From the NCBI GenBank assembly GCA_026874595.1, contig CM049318.1, forward strand, positions 41,518,456 to 41,582,455: 64,000 bases of DNA, in the 5' to 3' direction. The notes below the pieces were generated by a model, which saw only the letters and a list, made by a program, of their open reading frames with translations, ran no database searches and was not told the origin of the DNA. Source of the stretch: Sipunculus nudus (lineage: Eukaryota; Annelida; Sipuncula; Golfingiida; Sipunculidae). This document shows positions 1 to 13,349 of the stretch, one piece after another (the first letter of the stretch is position 1; every line of letters begins with the position of its first letter). The position numbers and the translations under genes are program-made.

Positions 1-555
1 AGGTATAGCTTGAAATGTGTCCACAACCTTTTCAAAGAAGTGGATCCTGTGACCCTGACCTTTGACTTGTGACCTCAACATCTATAGGATTCTTCTCCCA
101 CTTAGTAGGTGAGCTATATGTGAAAGATCAAAGAATTGGGATGAAAGGTTTGGCTTAAAATGCATCCACAGGCTTTTCAAAGAAGTTGGTTCTGTGGCCT
201 TGACCTTTGACCTTGTGACCTCAAAATAATTATGGTTCTTCCCCTGTTGGTAGGTGAGCTGTATGTGAAAGATGGAAGGTTTGGGATGAAAATTTTGGCT
301 AAAAGAATTATTTCTGGGGGGTGCAAACACACCCCATAACTTCGAGAATATAGGTCGCAGTGACCTAATTTCAGGTTTGCAAGGAGATCTTTTTAGAACC
401 TCTAAGACAGCAAAGGGTTCATGGCCCTAGCCCCTACGGTTACGATTTGTGCCCTGCTAACGGACGGACGGCCGGACGGACGGACAGACGGAAGGACGAC
501 GGACAAAGACCCATCGCTATAGCCCAGCATGACTGAAAGTCAGCTGAGCTAAAAA
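1..555 (+). repeat. Dispersed repeat family A, copy 1 (3' part, cut by window edge)
   Basis: Two direct copies of a unit of about 145 bp (about 6-152 and 153-301) both carry 'ttttcaaagaag', a TGACCTTTGAC run and 'taggtgagct.tatgtgaaag'. They are followed by a module shared with the copies near 27 kb and 32.5 kb: 'aggtcgcagtgaccta', 'ggttacgattt', a GGAC/GGCC-rich tract at 470-505, and a terminal near-palindrome at 515-554 built from 'agctcagctga' arms. The family is non-coding; the open frames crossing it are chance. Family recognition as a bivalve-type repeat is from general knowledge. The 5' end lies outside the window. Confidence 0.75.
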
Positions 556-1817
556 TTGTTGTGGATTCAATCCTGCGACGTTTTTAAATAAAGGCCGAAG
601 TATTGACACGCCATGTTGTCCCCTTCGGGTGCTAGTTTACATAACATTCGGTCCTTTTCGTAATGCGTTGTGTGAAATCTCCTTTGTAAGTGATATTTTC
701 TGGTATCGATGGCTCCGTGACGTTTTATGTAATCCGACGTCATCTTCACGCGACGCCATGACAGTCAGCCGGGGCCAGTATACTCAAAATTGGAACACTG
801 GTGTATTTGACATGTCTCTGGAGGTATTAATTCGTGTCGGGTTTGGTGTTAGAAATCATTGGTCTCTGGTCGTTTACGATGAGAGTGTACCCACTCCATG
901 ACATATCACGAAGTACATTCTGTGAAAGACCAGAGCAGCCGATATCTGATATAGCGGAGTCTTAGCATTGCCTATATTTTTAAGACACTCTATATTCCTA
1001 AAAAAAAACTATATAGCACAAAACTGAAACTAACCATTTTCGTGATCGTTACGTTAGATTATGACACATAGCAGACAAATTCATCATAGAATAATTATGA
1101 CATGCAGATATATGTCTATATATGCTATTATTTAGCCGTTTAAATGGACTGGAGAGCTCCCTGGACAGAAATATGTATCTTGTAGAATCAGCAGAGAGCT
1201 TACTTCCTTCGAAACAAACCTTTCTAATGATCCCGTCCCTTTATCCAGCTATATGGTTTATCCTGGTCGTAAATACATGATGCAGTAGGCATTTATAGTA
1301 GACTTATAACAGTGGGTATAAACCTTAAACATTTAAGAGTTTGACATGGAAATGTTTGAAATGAATAAAACATAATACATTTACGACTTTCTGTAATTTA
1401 ATTCTTTTAGAAACAATAGCAATATTAAGACAAGTATATGATCGGGATCATCAGTTAAAACCTGGTTATCCTGGTAGTATTTTGGTGTAAACAGGCAAGG
1501 CTATTTGAAGAGAAAAAAACACATCTCACAAAACACTGTGTCCGATTAAAACAAACTTTCAGGACGAAAATGTTCATGTGCATTTTTCTAAGTTAATTTA
1601 TTATTGACATAAGGAACAATTTGGGATACCTTTGTAAAATTAACTGGTCGGTCACAATAATTATTATTTATATGAAAACACAAATAAAAATGTATGTGAA
1701 GGAGTTGATTTCCACGTAGTGTTAGCATGTTCGTAAGTAGCATGTTCGATGTATTTATTTATTCTGACCCTTCACATATCTGGAATAGGTTTTCGCAGAA
1801 ACTCGTGACGGCTTTGT

Positions 1818-1854
1818 GTATCGGTAATTCCTCACCGATGAGGAATTCTGATAC
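1818..1854. other. Short perfect hairpin
   Basis: A 9-bp perfect inverted repeat, aattcctca/tgaggaatt with a four-base loop, sits inside an outer gtatc/gatac stem separated by a 3/2-base internal loop. It is too short for a microRNA precursor. No function is assigned. Confidence 0.5.
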
Positions 1855-2859
1855 AACCATGTATTTTTCAAAAATGAATTCTACGGTCAAATAGTGACAT
1901 TTAAATACACTAAAGGGCACTTTAATAATAAATAAACAAATTAATTAAAATTTTAATGGACGAACAGAGTTTGTGAGTATAAACATGTTGGAAAAGATGG
2001 CTTATTTTTTTTCACTTACATTAAACGTTTAGGCTTGCTGTAAATTTGTTAGAAGACATCCGATTAAATTATCGGTATATTCTTCATTCCTTTGTTCTCA
2101 CTGATCGCACTCTTATTCCATAGTTCGTTCTATTTCTAATTGCTTAGTTCTTATAGGTAGAACTGTTTTATAATAGCGCTTATTATAGAGCGCTCTCAGT
2201 GGGCAATTAGAGATTTAATTTAAACTCCCATTCCGTATGTTAAGATACTGCCTTAGTCTTTGTAAAAATATCTCCGGCTATTCGATAAAAATATTCAAAA
2301 CAGACAACGAAGGTTAAAATGAATAAGCTCGCTTATTAAAAAGCACGTGTATACACATTTATATCTGGGTCAATAATATCCTGAATTATATAGGACTTCA
2401 GCATACTGGTAAGATTTTCCAATATACTGAGGTGGTACATAAAATGTTATATGCAATAGCCAATACAGTTGATGGTTTCGAAATGCATACAAATTTAAGC
2501 ATCTGGGAGACTTTAACGATAAACTATCAGTCAAGTTCCCCACATAGCATCTACTCTCACTCTTAAAGGAATAGTTTCAATGCCATAATCCTTGCTCTAT
2601 CTGATATAGGTACGCGGGATTTATTTGATCGTTTCCTAAATACATGGGTTTCTCTGAACGAGCAGACTGACAAATACGTTTGTTATCTGCGTTGATAGTT
2701 AGCATGGTAGAATGATGTTATACTGTTTAAATTAAATTATTCCGTAACTACTGAAATCCCTTAATCTCAATATGTATATCAATACTTAAAACCAAAGACA
2801 TATCTAATCAATCTTAATGTTAATAGGTGTTTTACGTTGTAGCAATATTAAACATGCGG

Positions 2860-3032
2860 GTTTTTTATTAATGAAAGTGTTGTGCGTATTTATTTATGAA
2901 ACACGGTATATTTAATTATAAAACATAATGGTTTATTTATTTATTGAAGTATTTTATATTTATTTGTGAACAAAAACGGTTTATCTGTTAATGGAAGTAC
3001 GGTATATTTATTTAAGAATATAAACGGGATAT
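2860..3032. repeat. Degenerate AT-rich minisatellite, unit about 45-50 bp
   Basis: About three to four diverged units share the pattern 'tta(a)tg(g)aagt', then 'tatatttattt', then 'gaa' and 'aacgg'. No coding potential. Confidence 0.5.
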
Positions 3033-4272
3033 TAGTTCATCAGATGAAATGTGGATTTTTTTTTATTTCAATAAATTAGAAATTTTAATTATAAATACCT
3101 TGTGGCGATACCTCTTGTGAATGGTTGTAACATAATCCAAGTTGATACTTGAGATGGCGCATGTATTCCTTCATATCAGGCTTCATTGTACTAATGACGG
3201 ATGGGTTTACATCTCGTAATCAAAGACCAGTCCGTGGACATCACCTTTTCACAAGCAACAGGCGAAAGTTTGAGGCAAATCCCTCGAACTCTAGTGACCG
3301 GAACTGTCCAGCAAGTATGAACTTGACTCCGGGGTCACTATGAATGAGTTTATTAGCCATTAATGAACCCATTAACTAAGTTGGTAACACCATGGTTGCG
3401 TGCGCTCATGGCCAACAGCGATCACATAATCCGCCAAACTATCATAGACTTGCAACAAGTTCCACCCACGCACTTATATTTCATTTGTATTTAAAATCAA
3501 GATTTTAACCAAATATTCCACTGTGATCATAACGGTGGGTGTGTAATCCGTGCATGTATTCCTTGTGTTGTCTAAACCGTCTGCAGCAGCCTCCGGCGGA
3601 TATTTACCAACTTACCATCAGGAATCGGCTGGATCACGGCTCAGCAGTTAATAGTAATCACTGCCGACATGTAACTCCAGTTTGTGAGTGGCGACTAGCT
3701 TGCAAATAATTAATCCCGGCATTAATTACATAATTTGATATTTCATCAAATCAACAATCAGCTGTTAATGTCTAGATATATGTAAGCTTGCCTCTCTGTT
3801 ATAGCGCCTGAAGCCTGATGCTGTGAACAATCGTAAATTACTTGGCCAGACCCGTTACCTGTGGCGTGCTCATTCATGTAAAGCAGATCGCTCGGTGTGA
3901 TGTTTGTCGCGCACGATTGAAACGCTTGAGGGACTTAAATTAAAAGGTCGCCACTGGTCCTTGGCGACTTACTTACCAGACATATATATGCATATATATA
4001 TATCATATCTTGTGTAATGCTCATGAAAGTCCTGGGTCACTTTGATGTTGGTTCTATCTGATTACGCCCTGTGATGTTCGTTGTTCGTTACCAATAGCTA
4101 ACTGGTTCTGTCCTTAAAATTGGATATCTTATTCATTTTAATATTTTTAATTTCATTATTTAATATATTCTTTAGGTTGAACATATAAGACATTATTTTT
4201 ATCCCACAAAATATTTATATTTACATGAACAGTTGTACATTGTAAACTTTTATTTATTTGGTTTACTCTGTT

Positions 4273-4275
<3 letters not shown>

Positions 4276-4318
<43 letters not shown>
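4276..4318. repeat. (GA)n microsatellite
   Basis: An uninterrupted AG dinucleotide run of about 43 bases. On the minus strand it creates an artificial serine-leucine frame that is not a gene. Confidence 0.98.
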
Positions 4319-4319
<1 letters not shown>

Positions 4320-5461
4320 GTTCTATAAAAGAAACGAGGATTAAGGTCCAATAAGAAACGAACACTATACAGCACTGATCAACAACAAATGTATTTTTAT
4401 TAACGAAACAGTAACGTCCGAAATTCATATTGGTAATGGGACGTGTCGTTCGTTCCTTGGTTTTGGGTTTAAACAGATGTGATTTTTTACGAAACAGCTA
4501 CAGAAGTTTATAATAAAACATCTCTGACACGAAAAATTGAAATATTCGAAAACAGTATACTCGATTGCAATTATTTCTCATCTATCTAATTGCTTTCAAT
4601 ATTGTGCAAACACTACGCCTAAAACTACAGCAGTCTTCAACTACCTTATGAATAAAAAAAAATACAGTCAAAGGATCAAACAAAAATATCATCAGCGGCT
4701 CAGAACGGACCAATCAAATTAGCGAATACACCAAATGATGCATCAGGTCACCATCAAAACCATGCCGTACATCGAACCTATATCGTTATAACAAAACATG
4801 ACCATGTAGCCCGCTTTCTTGTAGTGTCGATGTCCATATCTACCGGAAGGCAAAATAACCTCGAAGTGCCATTATGCCGATATGACATCTCACTAATGTA
4901 ACGCAGGCAGAGAGAGGTATCGATTACAATGTTCAGCGGGATGAGTTTCGCTCAGCTGTCAGTTAAGTTTCTCGATGATGCCTGTGATACGTCCACTCTA
5001 TTATACTTTCATCTTGTATACATGAAACGAGCAATCTACTCAGAATCATGTATAAGCAGAAATTCCTGTGTCAGAACAAAAATCTGATGGCAGCTATCTA
5101 ATTGCCGATCTCGCTGGCTTTTTTTAGGGCTATCCACAATTTTTAAATCTGTAACCTTTGTCTCTGTCTGCCTCTCATTTGTGATTATCCGTCGCTTGAT
5201 AAATTTCTGTCCGTTTTCTATCATCTTATATGTTAGTGAAATAAATAATTTGTACATTCATGTCAAAGCCAAGTAAGCATATTAAATTTATATTTGCTGA
5301 AAAAATTTATTTTATTTTCAAATTTGTCTACTTCCCGCATTTTTCTTTTAAGTTCTCCGACCTTTTCCCAATCTGATACAGTTCCTTGTGCATTACGATA
5401 GAACAGTGGTGAAGTTGTCCTACATTAAATACCCTCACCATGGGTATAATACATGCTTTAC

Positions 5462-5463
<2 letters not shown>
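4319..5463. other. Non-coding stretch, nothing recognised
   Basis: Unique-looking AT-rich sequence. The short open frames here lack splice-site context and protein-like composition. Confidence 0.5.

Positions 5464-5515
<52 letters not shown>
5464..5515. repeat. (TA)n microsatellite
   Basis: About 52 bases of uninterrupted TA. Confidence 0.98.
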
Positions 5516-5518
<3 letters not shown>

Positions 5519-8500
5519 GGTTTCAATCAGGTATATGTACTCATTTTCACGACCTTATTTGTATATTCAATAACTGGTTACATTAATTTAAAAAATAATA
5601 CATAGTAATAAAGGAGAGAGCAGTTTTCCTTTATTTATAAATGACCAAGTACAAGATAATATCACTCTGGAAATATGTTAACGTGAGCCATCCATTGTGA
5701 CGCAACTGTAGCTGAGCAAAACAACTGATTCAGTTCACATTGTCTAAATTCAATTATCCCTCGATAATTGTCATTGCCAAATGATTCTATTAGTGCTCTC
5801 ACATAAAATCAAGAAACTAATGCCAAAATCAAAACAAACTGATTAGGCCGGCAGTCCCAGATTTAGGAACCCCGGTTCATTTCTCGGTTAATGAAAGCGT
5901 GCATGGCCGGGTCGATTACAACGACAAGTTTTCATCAGCTTTGGATGACGTCACATCTGCTAATTGTGCGTCCCAGCAGATTGTTTATGTTCCATATATC
6001 TGGTCGTTACGGAAAATGTTTGTCTCATGTGTTACCGTCAAATACTCGTGAAATAGGTTTGCAACAGATCGGCAAGGTGTGTGTGTGGGGGGAGGGGGGT
6101 AGGGGGGTTTCGAAATCGGGGCGGGATTCGTTTATTATGGTTCTCCGTGGGAGGATCCAGAATTTCGGAAGAGGAGAGGTCCAACTCACGAGGGCTAATG
6201 ACAAAAACCTGAAATAGCTTCCTAGGTCCGGAAGGGGGGGGGGGCGGTTATTAATGTTCAGTGGTCTTGTATAATCTGTGGGGTGCAAGTAGTTTACTTA
6301 CTCTCTCCAGGGGGCCCTCACTAAGGGGTAAGGACTAAACGAAAATTCTCCTATAATTGAGCACACAGACGCCACCTGTAGTGATAATTGTAAATTACTG
6401 GAACTGGTCATATCAGCAACAGGGCAGCTGGACATAGGGTCAACAGTGTAATAGTATAGGGGTTGCTTTGACTTTGTGTATATTTATGTCAAAATCAGAA
6501 TCTGACAAAATTATAGGGACCTACGCATGTCAAGTGTGTATTATAGACTTGAAAAAAAGCTGATATTTCAATTCAGGATTCTCAGGGCTACATATGTACT
6601 AGAAAATTGCCATGCTTCTAATTTGCCTCCTTTGCCTCTGTTTATCGTCGACGCAGAGAGGTTCTGACGCAAGGAAGGGTTGCACTATTAAGAAGCTATG
6701 GAACCAGGTGCAATTTAGACAAACTGACTCAATTATCTTTTCAACAACTTAACAACTTAAGCACATTTTAAACATAGCTAAAACCAGAACTCAGGTATTT
6801 TCAAGTTGTACATGCACTTGTAAATTTTGAGGATTTAACGTTTCAGATGTTAGATTGAAAGGGTGAAGGTTGTGAATATAGAGGTCGTCACATAGGTAAG
6901 TGCGTCAGTATAAAAGCAACTTGAGAGTATGAATGACAGAATGAAAGTATACTTGTCAGGGACTGCCCAGTAAAAAAATACCTGCATAGGATGCCAGAGA
7001 TAGCCTAGAGAAACAATTACAGATTTCATAGTTGTAGAAAGATATTTCTCCATTATCTTATCAGAAACTGCGATAAAGTTTTTTTTTTTCATTTGAGGAT
7101 TTTATCTAAATGACTTCTCGGAGCAATATTCAATCTTGAAATTATAGTGTACAGAACTAATTTTTGTTATATATTATAGGAATGGTGTATAAGGGTCAGT
7201 AGATATGAAAAAAATAATATTACCTACGATTTCAAATTTCAAATTTGATTTTAACAGGATAAACATGCTACGTATCACCAATAATAACAAGCCTTCTATA
7301 TTCTTTAAAATAAAAATATTAAATGCAAATATACAGTATTATTCATTGGTGCGCCTGTACGTGTGTGCCGGTGTTATGTGACCGTTCATCCACGTCGTTT
7401 CGTTCATCCACACAAGATGTCGCCACCGTCTGGTTTGCCCGGAGCATCTGACAAGATACCTATAAAACGTACTCGTATCTAAAACATCATAGCCATGGTC
7501 CCAATCACACTGACGCGTGTGTTCCGTGTACGTTAAAACGGTACTCGCTAAACTTATCATCTTAATTAAAGCATAAACAAGTGTTAATACGCTCTAAATG
7601 CTTCATTTAGTTTTATAATGTATTTAGCAATATTCATACTGAGAGCAAATTAAGAGGGCACCTTTTAAACTGTGAATGTAGAACATTAACGTCAATTTAA
7701 TAATATATTGATGTTTTCGATTCTTTCATTGCTTAGTCTTTATGATATCTCAGTATGACAGAAACAGGATCCTCTTAGACATCGTATAAACGTCAACCGA
7801 GAGACTAAGGACCCCCAAGGGAGGTCTTTATAATCCACACCTTTAAAAATGTCCATTTTTGTCAGTGCTAATATCTGTCCAGGGACACTTTAATCTTTGA
7901 CGTTTTTATTATCCAGCTGTCATGGGAAGTCACCGGTTTTGGTATATGACAGATTACAGTGCATAATTGTGGTCTGCCTGAAATAACCATACAGAGTGAA
8001 CAAAATATGTTCCGGTTCAGTCGCTAAAACGTAGAAAGTTTATAAAGCGTGCGCACGAGATAATAATTCAAGCCAACGAGATATTATTTGATTTGCTTAT
8101 AAGTCCAAGGAGACCCCGTAACAACGGTACACGGTGAATTACTGAGGAACTCATTTTGCCGTTTGACAAATATCATAAAGCATCGATTGAACGGAAGGCT
8201 AGCTGTAAGCCACTATACAGATGCGAATGAGGCCATATTTCTCACGGGCACGGTACATGACAATTCAATATTACTGGAACGCGCGAGTTTATGGCCTTTT
8301 CTCATAAATAGGCCTCCAAATACCACCAAAGGCACCAGAAGTATTAGCTTTGCTCTGTTAAATGAAAGGTTTCATCTATCACCAGGCTAAAATGAAGATA
8401 TGCATTAAAGTGTTTTGACTTGGAACCTGCGGTCAACGGCGCGGTTATAATTGATACCCCCTGAGTAAATATGTTAAAAGAAGCTACAAAGGTCGGGTCC

Positions 8501-10977
8501 CGGCAGCAGGGGGCCTAAACCATTTGGAATTTAATTGATTTTCTGTTACTGGATACTTTATACCTATTTTCTGAGCAAGATTTTCCATAATCGCTCATCC
8601 ATTGTCCGCCTTTGGGCGTTCTCCGTCACTCATGAGTGTAGAGAGTTGAAGGGACCGCGTAACGACCTGGTGATTGTCAATCACGTTATATAACGTTATT
8701 ACCAGCAGTATCTTGTATGTCCTCCCCCATGCCAACTCCGCACCTACCTTACTACACGTATTACTTGGTTAACACATAATAGGGCTTAAAGAGCACATCC
8801 TTCAGTGCAGGATGGATATATTTAACTTAGTCACCGGTTCCCCCAAATACGCCTCTAGCCTAATCTTCACCGAGTCCATTAAGAACTCATTGTGATATAC
8901 GAAACAAAGAGACGCACGTACACACAGAAAACAATAATCCTTTAATCAAGGAAAACACATTAAACCTTCCTTGTCTAAGAACTACGCCTACTCGAATTGA
9001 ACACACAGAAATTATCTTGTAAATGTGCATCACCTGGATAAAGTTTTATACCACATAAAGGGCTGCTTATCGGAATTAGTATGATTATTATTATTATTTG
9101 TTTTACAAGAGACTTTAATTAATTTATTAAATCAATCGCGCAACAACTTATCTGCTGTTATGCCCTGGCAATAGATGTAACATATGGTATGGATTTAGAA
9201 TATAATGTGTTAAATTTGGCCGGATACCACTGATAGACTCTTAACATCGTTTTAGAAATGTTTACCAATAAATGAATAAAACTGAAAATCTCTTCGGTTC
9301 TCAATACCAGTTTACGAAAATATATTTAATTATTTTGTCAGAGGCATCGACAGTCACAATGCTTACATTTAGAGTCAACGATAACTGAAGCGGTCATGTT
9401 GCTTCGAATGATATTGCCCTTTGCCCATGCACTGGTGCCGCCTATCGGATTCGAATGACACTGAGGGGTTGGGTCCGCTATATCATCAAAGAGAGAACGT
9501 ATTTTGACATATTTCAGATCGAGGTATTTGAATGAGTCTTGTTATATATTTAGTTACATTTAAAAAGTCCCGCACAGTTTCTCCCATTGTATATCCCGAG
9601 ACAGCGCACGACCGTCATGCGCAAAGCAAATTTTTGCAGAGTATTTACCATACATGCAGTTTTGTGTATACATACAACCTGTGCATTAACCGATGATAAA
9701 CTCATGGCTTAGCATTTAATGAATTGAGAGTGCATCGTTTAAATAAGTAGCTGATGCCAACGTTGAAGATGAAATAGTAATACAGATGAGGATATATAAT
9801 AAACGTGGGTAAGACTAAATAAGGATAGAAGGTTCTCTCTGCAACATAATCAAATGCTTAATTCTTTCAGGACAGATGTACTGAAGAACAGACACTGCTG
9901 ATGACACGCCAGGGATTTTAGACTATCATTTGGGGCTAATTGACATCAGTTTGTTATCGGGGTGCATGGCACAAATTACAGGTGCGGTTGATATAATGTG
10001 AAGCTAATGTCTGCAATTTTAGTCAAGTTAGTCTCTATAAAACACCATTTAATCGAACGCACTGCCTGATGAAGCACTGCTTAATTTCTGAAGCTGCCAG
10101 GGACATCTATATTCCACTCATAAACAAGCTGTGTGGCAGTCAACATGAAGTTGTCCCCTAGAGCCATCAAACCAGTTACATTAACAACCGACGGGTTAAG
10201 AAAAATAAAGGCGGATACAAGCGGATGACCGATGAATTTAACCTGAATTCAAATGGGCGTAATGCTCACACCCACTCACCGGCCGACGGATCTCGCGTAC
10301 AGATTAGCCACAGATTTGATTAGAATGCGATTAAAATTATTAAAGTAACGAGATGCATAGCGCCATTCCGGCCTCTGACATTAGAGAGTCTATGCCAGCA
10401 TACCAGCCCCAGGGTGCCTTTATCTTTTTACGAGGACCATGCTTTATCAGGATGCAAACAACGCCTCGTGCATGGCCTTAAACAACGCTGTCACGTGATA
10501 TAAACCAGAGCAATTGTTAGCTGATCCAGTATATTCTTAAAACACCTCTAACAACACCTGCCACGTGCGAGAACAATTCCGTCTCCCTTCAACATACTGG
10601 TAAATCCCTTGAGGAGCCAGCTTGTACACGATACAGAAAATGTCTGTAATAGGATGGGTAACCTTTGCAGTACATTCCCCCGTATAGCTTGTATCACGAC
10701 TCGACCTAGTCATACCAGCCCGATATAAATGCCTACCGAGTCTTCGATTCACGGCCAATAGATCCATTGCCCTATAGGAGACCTCTGGGGCCCGAATTTA
10801 ATAACTTCTGATCATGAGAAACAAAAGACAGCAAAACAGATATTTTCTTCCAAAATAAATATTAATCTTTTATTTTCCGTTTTCTTTTAGGAAATCACAT
10901 TTGCGAACATCATCTTTTACATTTGCCGACTCTGTTATACTGCATTTCTACCCGATGGTTCCATTAACGCTTCAGGC
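5516..10977. other. Non-coding stretch, nothing recognised
   Basis: No gene, tRNA or identifiable transposon. It contains a G-rich block at about 6081-6116 and an 11-base G run at 6234-6244. The patch at about 10000-10500 is less AT-rich than its surroundings. The minus-strand open frame at 10537-10767 has moderately protein-like composition but no convincing splice or start context. Confidence 0.45.
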
Positions 10978-11265
10978 CTACCCTCGTTCATTTTAATCCT
11001 GCTCATAATAAACTATTTCATTCATTGTAACCTCGTCATTATGTCATTATACCTCGCCAGTTTAACTCCGTTATTGCAATCTCATTTATTCTTACCTCGC
11101 CAGTATAGCCTCGTTCATCATGATCTCGTCAGTGCAAACACATCATTATTACCCCGTTCATATTAAGTCATTTTAACCTCGTCAACATAACCTTGTTCAT
11201 TACAATTTCATTAATTGTAAACTCGTTCATTATGATCTCGTTCATTATAATGGCGATTTCATGTA
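10978..11265. repeat. Degenerate minisatellite with 'cctcgttcatta' motif
   Basis: A motif of about 15-17 bases, variants of 'cctcgttcattataa', recurs more than twelve times in under 300 bases with substitutions and small indels. This is an old simple tandem repeat without coding potential. Confidence 0.65.
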
Positions 11266-12384
11266 TTGGCGATTTCCATTGTTCGAAATTTGCATTTCAT
11301 TTATGACATAACTTTTCTGATTTAAAAATTTGAATTGTCCAGAATTATTTTAGCATTAGGAGAGTACCCGGATGGTTGCATTTAAACGAAACCTTCTTAA
11401 AGCGTGCCACTGTTACAAATATCAGCTGGCTTTTGCCCATGACAGTCGTTTACAAAACCCTATCATGTTTGTTTTAAAACAATAACTGAGAAAGGGGTCC
11501 AAAAGTCCGACGATTTAGAATGCATCTTCTGAGTGTAGATAGTGGAAGCTGTTTTCGATTGTAGACTTCCAAGTTCATCATTTTTATATTATTATCTATT
11601 CTATAATTAATAATGCCATTCTATGGATGTTTCAATATAAGAGACTCGTTTGTGCTTTACAGTCATTACTCGCCCAGAGCACAAACCTAGGCAGATTGCA
11701 GGTTGCTTTCAGTGCCTCTGGTGACCGGAGGAGTGTTTATGTGGAACCCTGTCTATAAACGTCGTTATTTCATTTATTTTAAGTCCACTTTGTCAATTGT
11801 AACCATAACATATTGGTCAATGTATATACATTATTTCTCCGTCTTACCCTAACGTAATAACACATATAGCTTCACTCTAAGGCAAACGAACGTCTTTCTT
11901 TTTACACTGCTCACATGAATATATCCTTGTCTTTGCTTTTTTTGTCTTTGCCGTTTCTTTTAGAAGTCAGAAGTAAAGACGTCTTTTTGATCTTTTGTCT
12001 TCAACGCAAAAAGTACAAAATATTCAGGATGCTACATTTAATCTACCACCAGACATTTCAATTTGCGATACCACCATCAAGGGGGCATAGTGAAGACTCC
12101 CCCGGAGTACCTCCAGAACAACCCTTGTCCGCAATAATAAATGAAAACGTCTGAGAGAAATATTTGGAAATCAGATCCTGAGAAGATGTTACTCAGTTTT
12201 TCGACAAGGGTTTATTTTCCAACTAGGAAAATAGGATGTTAACATGACCGCAAGTCACTTAAAACAAGGACGTAGCTATCAGTACCACTTATGTAGCAAC
12301 ATAACCTCTTGCATAAATCACATCACAAACACTTATGTTTTTTTTCATCGGTGATACAAAATTCTGTTACGCATATAGGAAGCC
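11266..12384. other. Non-coding stretch, nothing recognised
   Basis: AT-rich sequence with no supported gene. The frame at 11915-12154 (+) begins with a leucine/phenylalanine-rich T tract and lacks further support. Confidence 0.45.
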
Positions 12385-12852
12385 TTAAAGGGGCCCGATC
12401 ACCCGTCTGACCTGTATAAACTAAAGGTAATCCCTTGGAGCTATTATAAAAAATAGGCAAGAAAACGCGGGTATCACCGTACACAGGCTGCTTGTTTTGT
12501 TTATATCAACGTGGTTAAAAAATGTGGAGGCCCGCCAAAATAATCAAAACAAATTCAACAAGGGTATCTGGCAGCAAGTCAGATAAGCAAGACCCTTGCA
12601 AATGGCGTTTTGCAACAATTGACCTTTCTACCTCCGCATATATGCAACCTACCGCCTGAGGTGTACATGTACCCATTTCTCAGCATTACTGTGTTTACAA
12701 ACATGTTGTTGATAAACATCAAACGTTCTTCACGAAGGCTTTATAAGAACTTTTCACAACCAAAATTATCCTTAGGTCATTAATATTTACACAGAGGAAG
12801 CCAGAAATCACATAAATTCTTTTTCTAAAGGTAGGTGAATGGGCACCTTTAA
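12385..12852. mobile_element. MITE-like element with TTAA target duplications (piggyBac-type ends)
   Basis: The element is bounded by TTAA at 12385-12388 and 12849-12852. Directly inside, the left end reads AGGGGCCCGATCACC; the reverse complement of the right end reads AGGTGCCCATTCACC. That is 12 of 15 matching bases. There is no open frame for a transposase in the 460-bp interior, so the element is non-autonomous. TTAA duplication is the hallmark of piggyBac-family transposition, so mobilisation by a piggyBac-like transposase is inferred. The ends start AGG rather than the usual CCC of piggyBac, so another TTAA-specific family is possible. Confidence 0.65.
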
Positions 12853-13349
12853 TTATCGTCACTTGGTTTGACAGATTATATCATTACGAAATACGAAAGA
12901 AATATCGGACTTTGAAAGACAAAAGAGACAAAGGTCATCAGTTACAGAATAAAACAGATCTTGCTCTCCAGTATAGCTCGCTCTAAAAATCAAAACTTAC
13001 AAAACTTACCATACTTATCACATAAATCTCTTTTTAATAATGTATGTAACCTCTATGAATCAGGAGGTATCATGTCTCCAAGTTAGTCTATATCAATAAA
13101 TATCATGTTCGTAATCAAACTCCCCTTGGGGCACGATCTATTGCAGTCTCCACGCAGAAGGTCTATCTATGAAACAAAGGGTATTTGTTCATATTTCATA
13201 TAATGATAAACTTATGAATCTGCGGTTTAAAATCGAAGACGCGGTATTATATATTAACAGACACTTATGCAACGTCTTCTTTGGATAGTTTACGTGATCC
13301 AACTGTTTCAAGAATTGTCAAAAGTCCCTCTACTATTGAAAAAATTGGA
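12853..13349. other. Non-coding stretch, possibly the eroded 5' part of the adjacent LINE
   Basis: No clear protein similarity in any frame. It lies immediately upstream of the reverse-transcriptase remnant and may contain its decayed upstream region. Confidence 0.35.

Larger units (their letters stand above)
556..4275. other. Non-coding stretch, no gene seen
   Basis: No open frame with splice signals or recognisable protein. It contains a hairpin at 1818-1854, a degenerate minisatellite at 2860-3032 and a somewhat more GC-rich patch at about 3140-4020. That patch has several homeodomain-type TAAT cores near 3640-3780, which could be a regulatory element but could equally be chance. Confidence 0.5.

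Noticed and set aside
4156-4428. Minus-strand open frame with serine-leucine repeats
   Set aside because: Created by the (GA)n microsatellite.
5388-5573. Open frame with isoleucine-tyrosine repeats
   Set aside because: Created by the (TA)n microsatellite; the same applies to 33023-33211 and 45745-45966.
10537-10767. Minus-strand frame of 76 codons
   Set aside because: Composition is acceptable but there is no signal peptide, domain or reliable splice site; not enough to call a gene.
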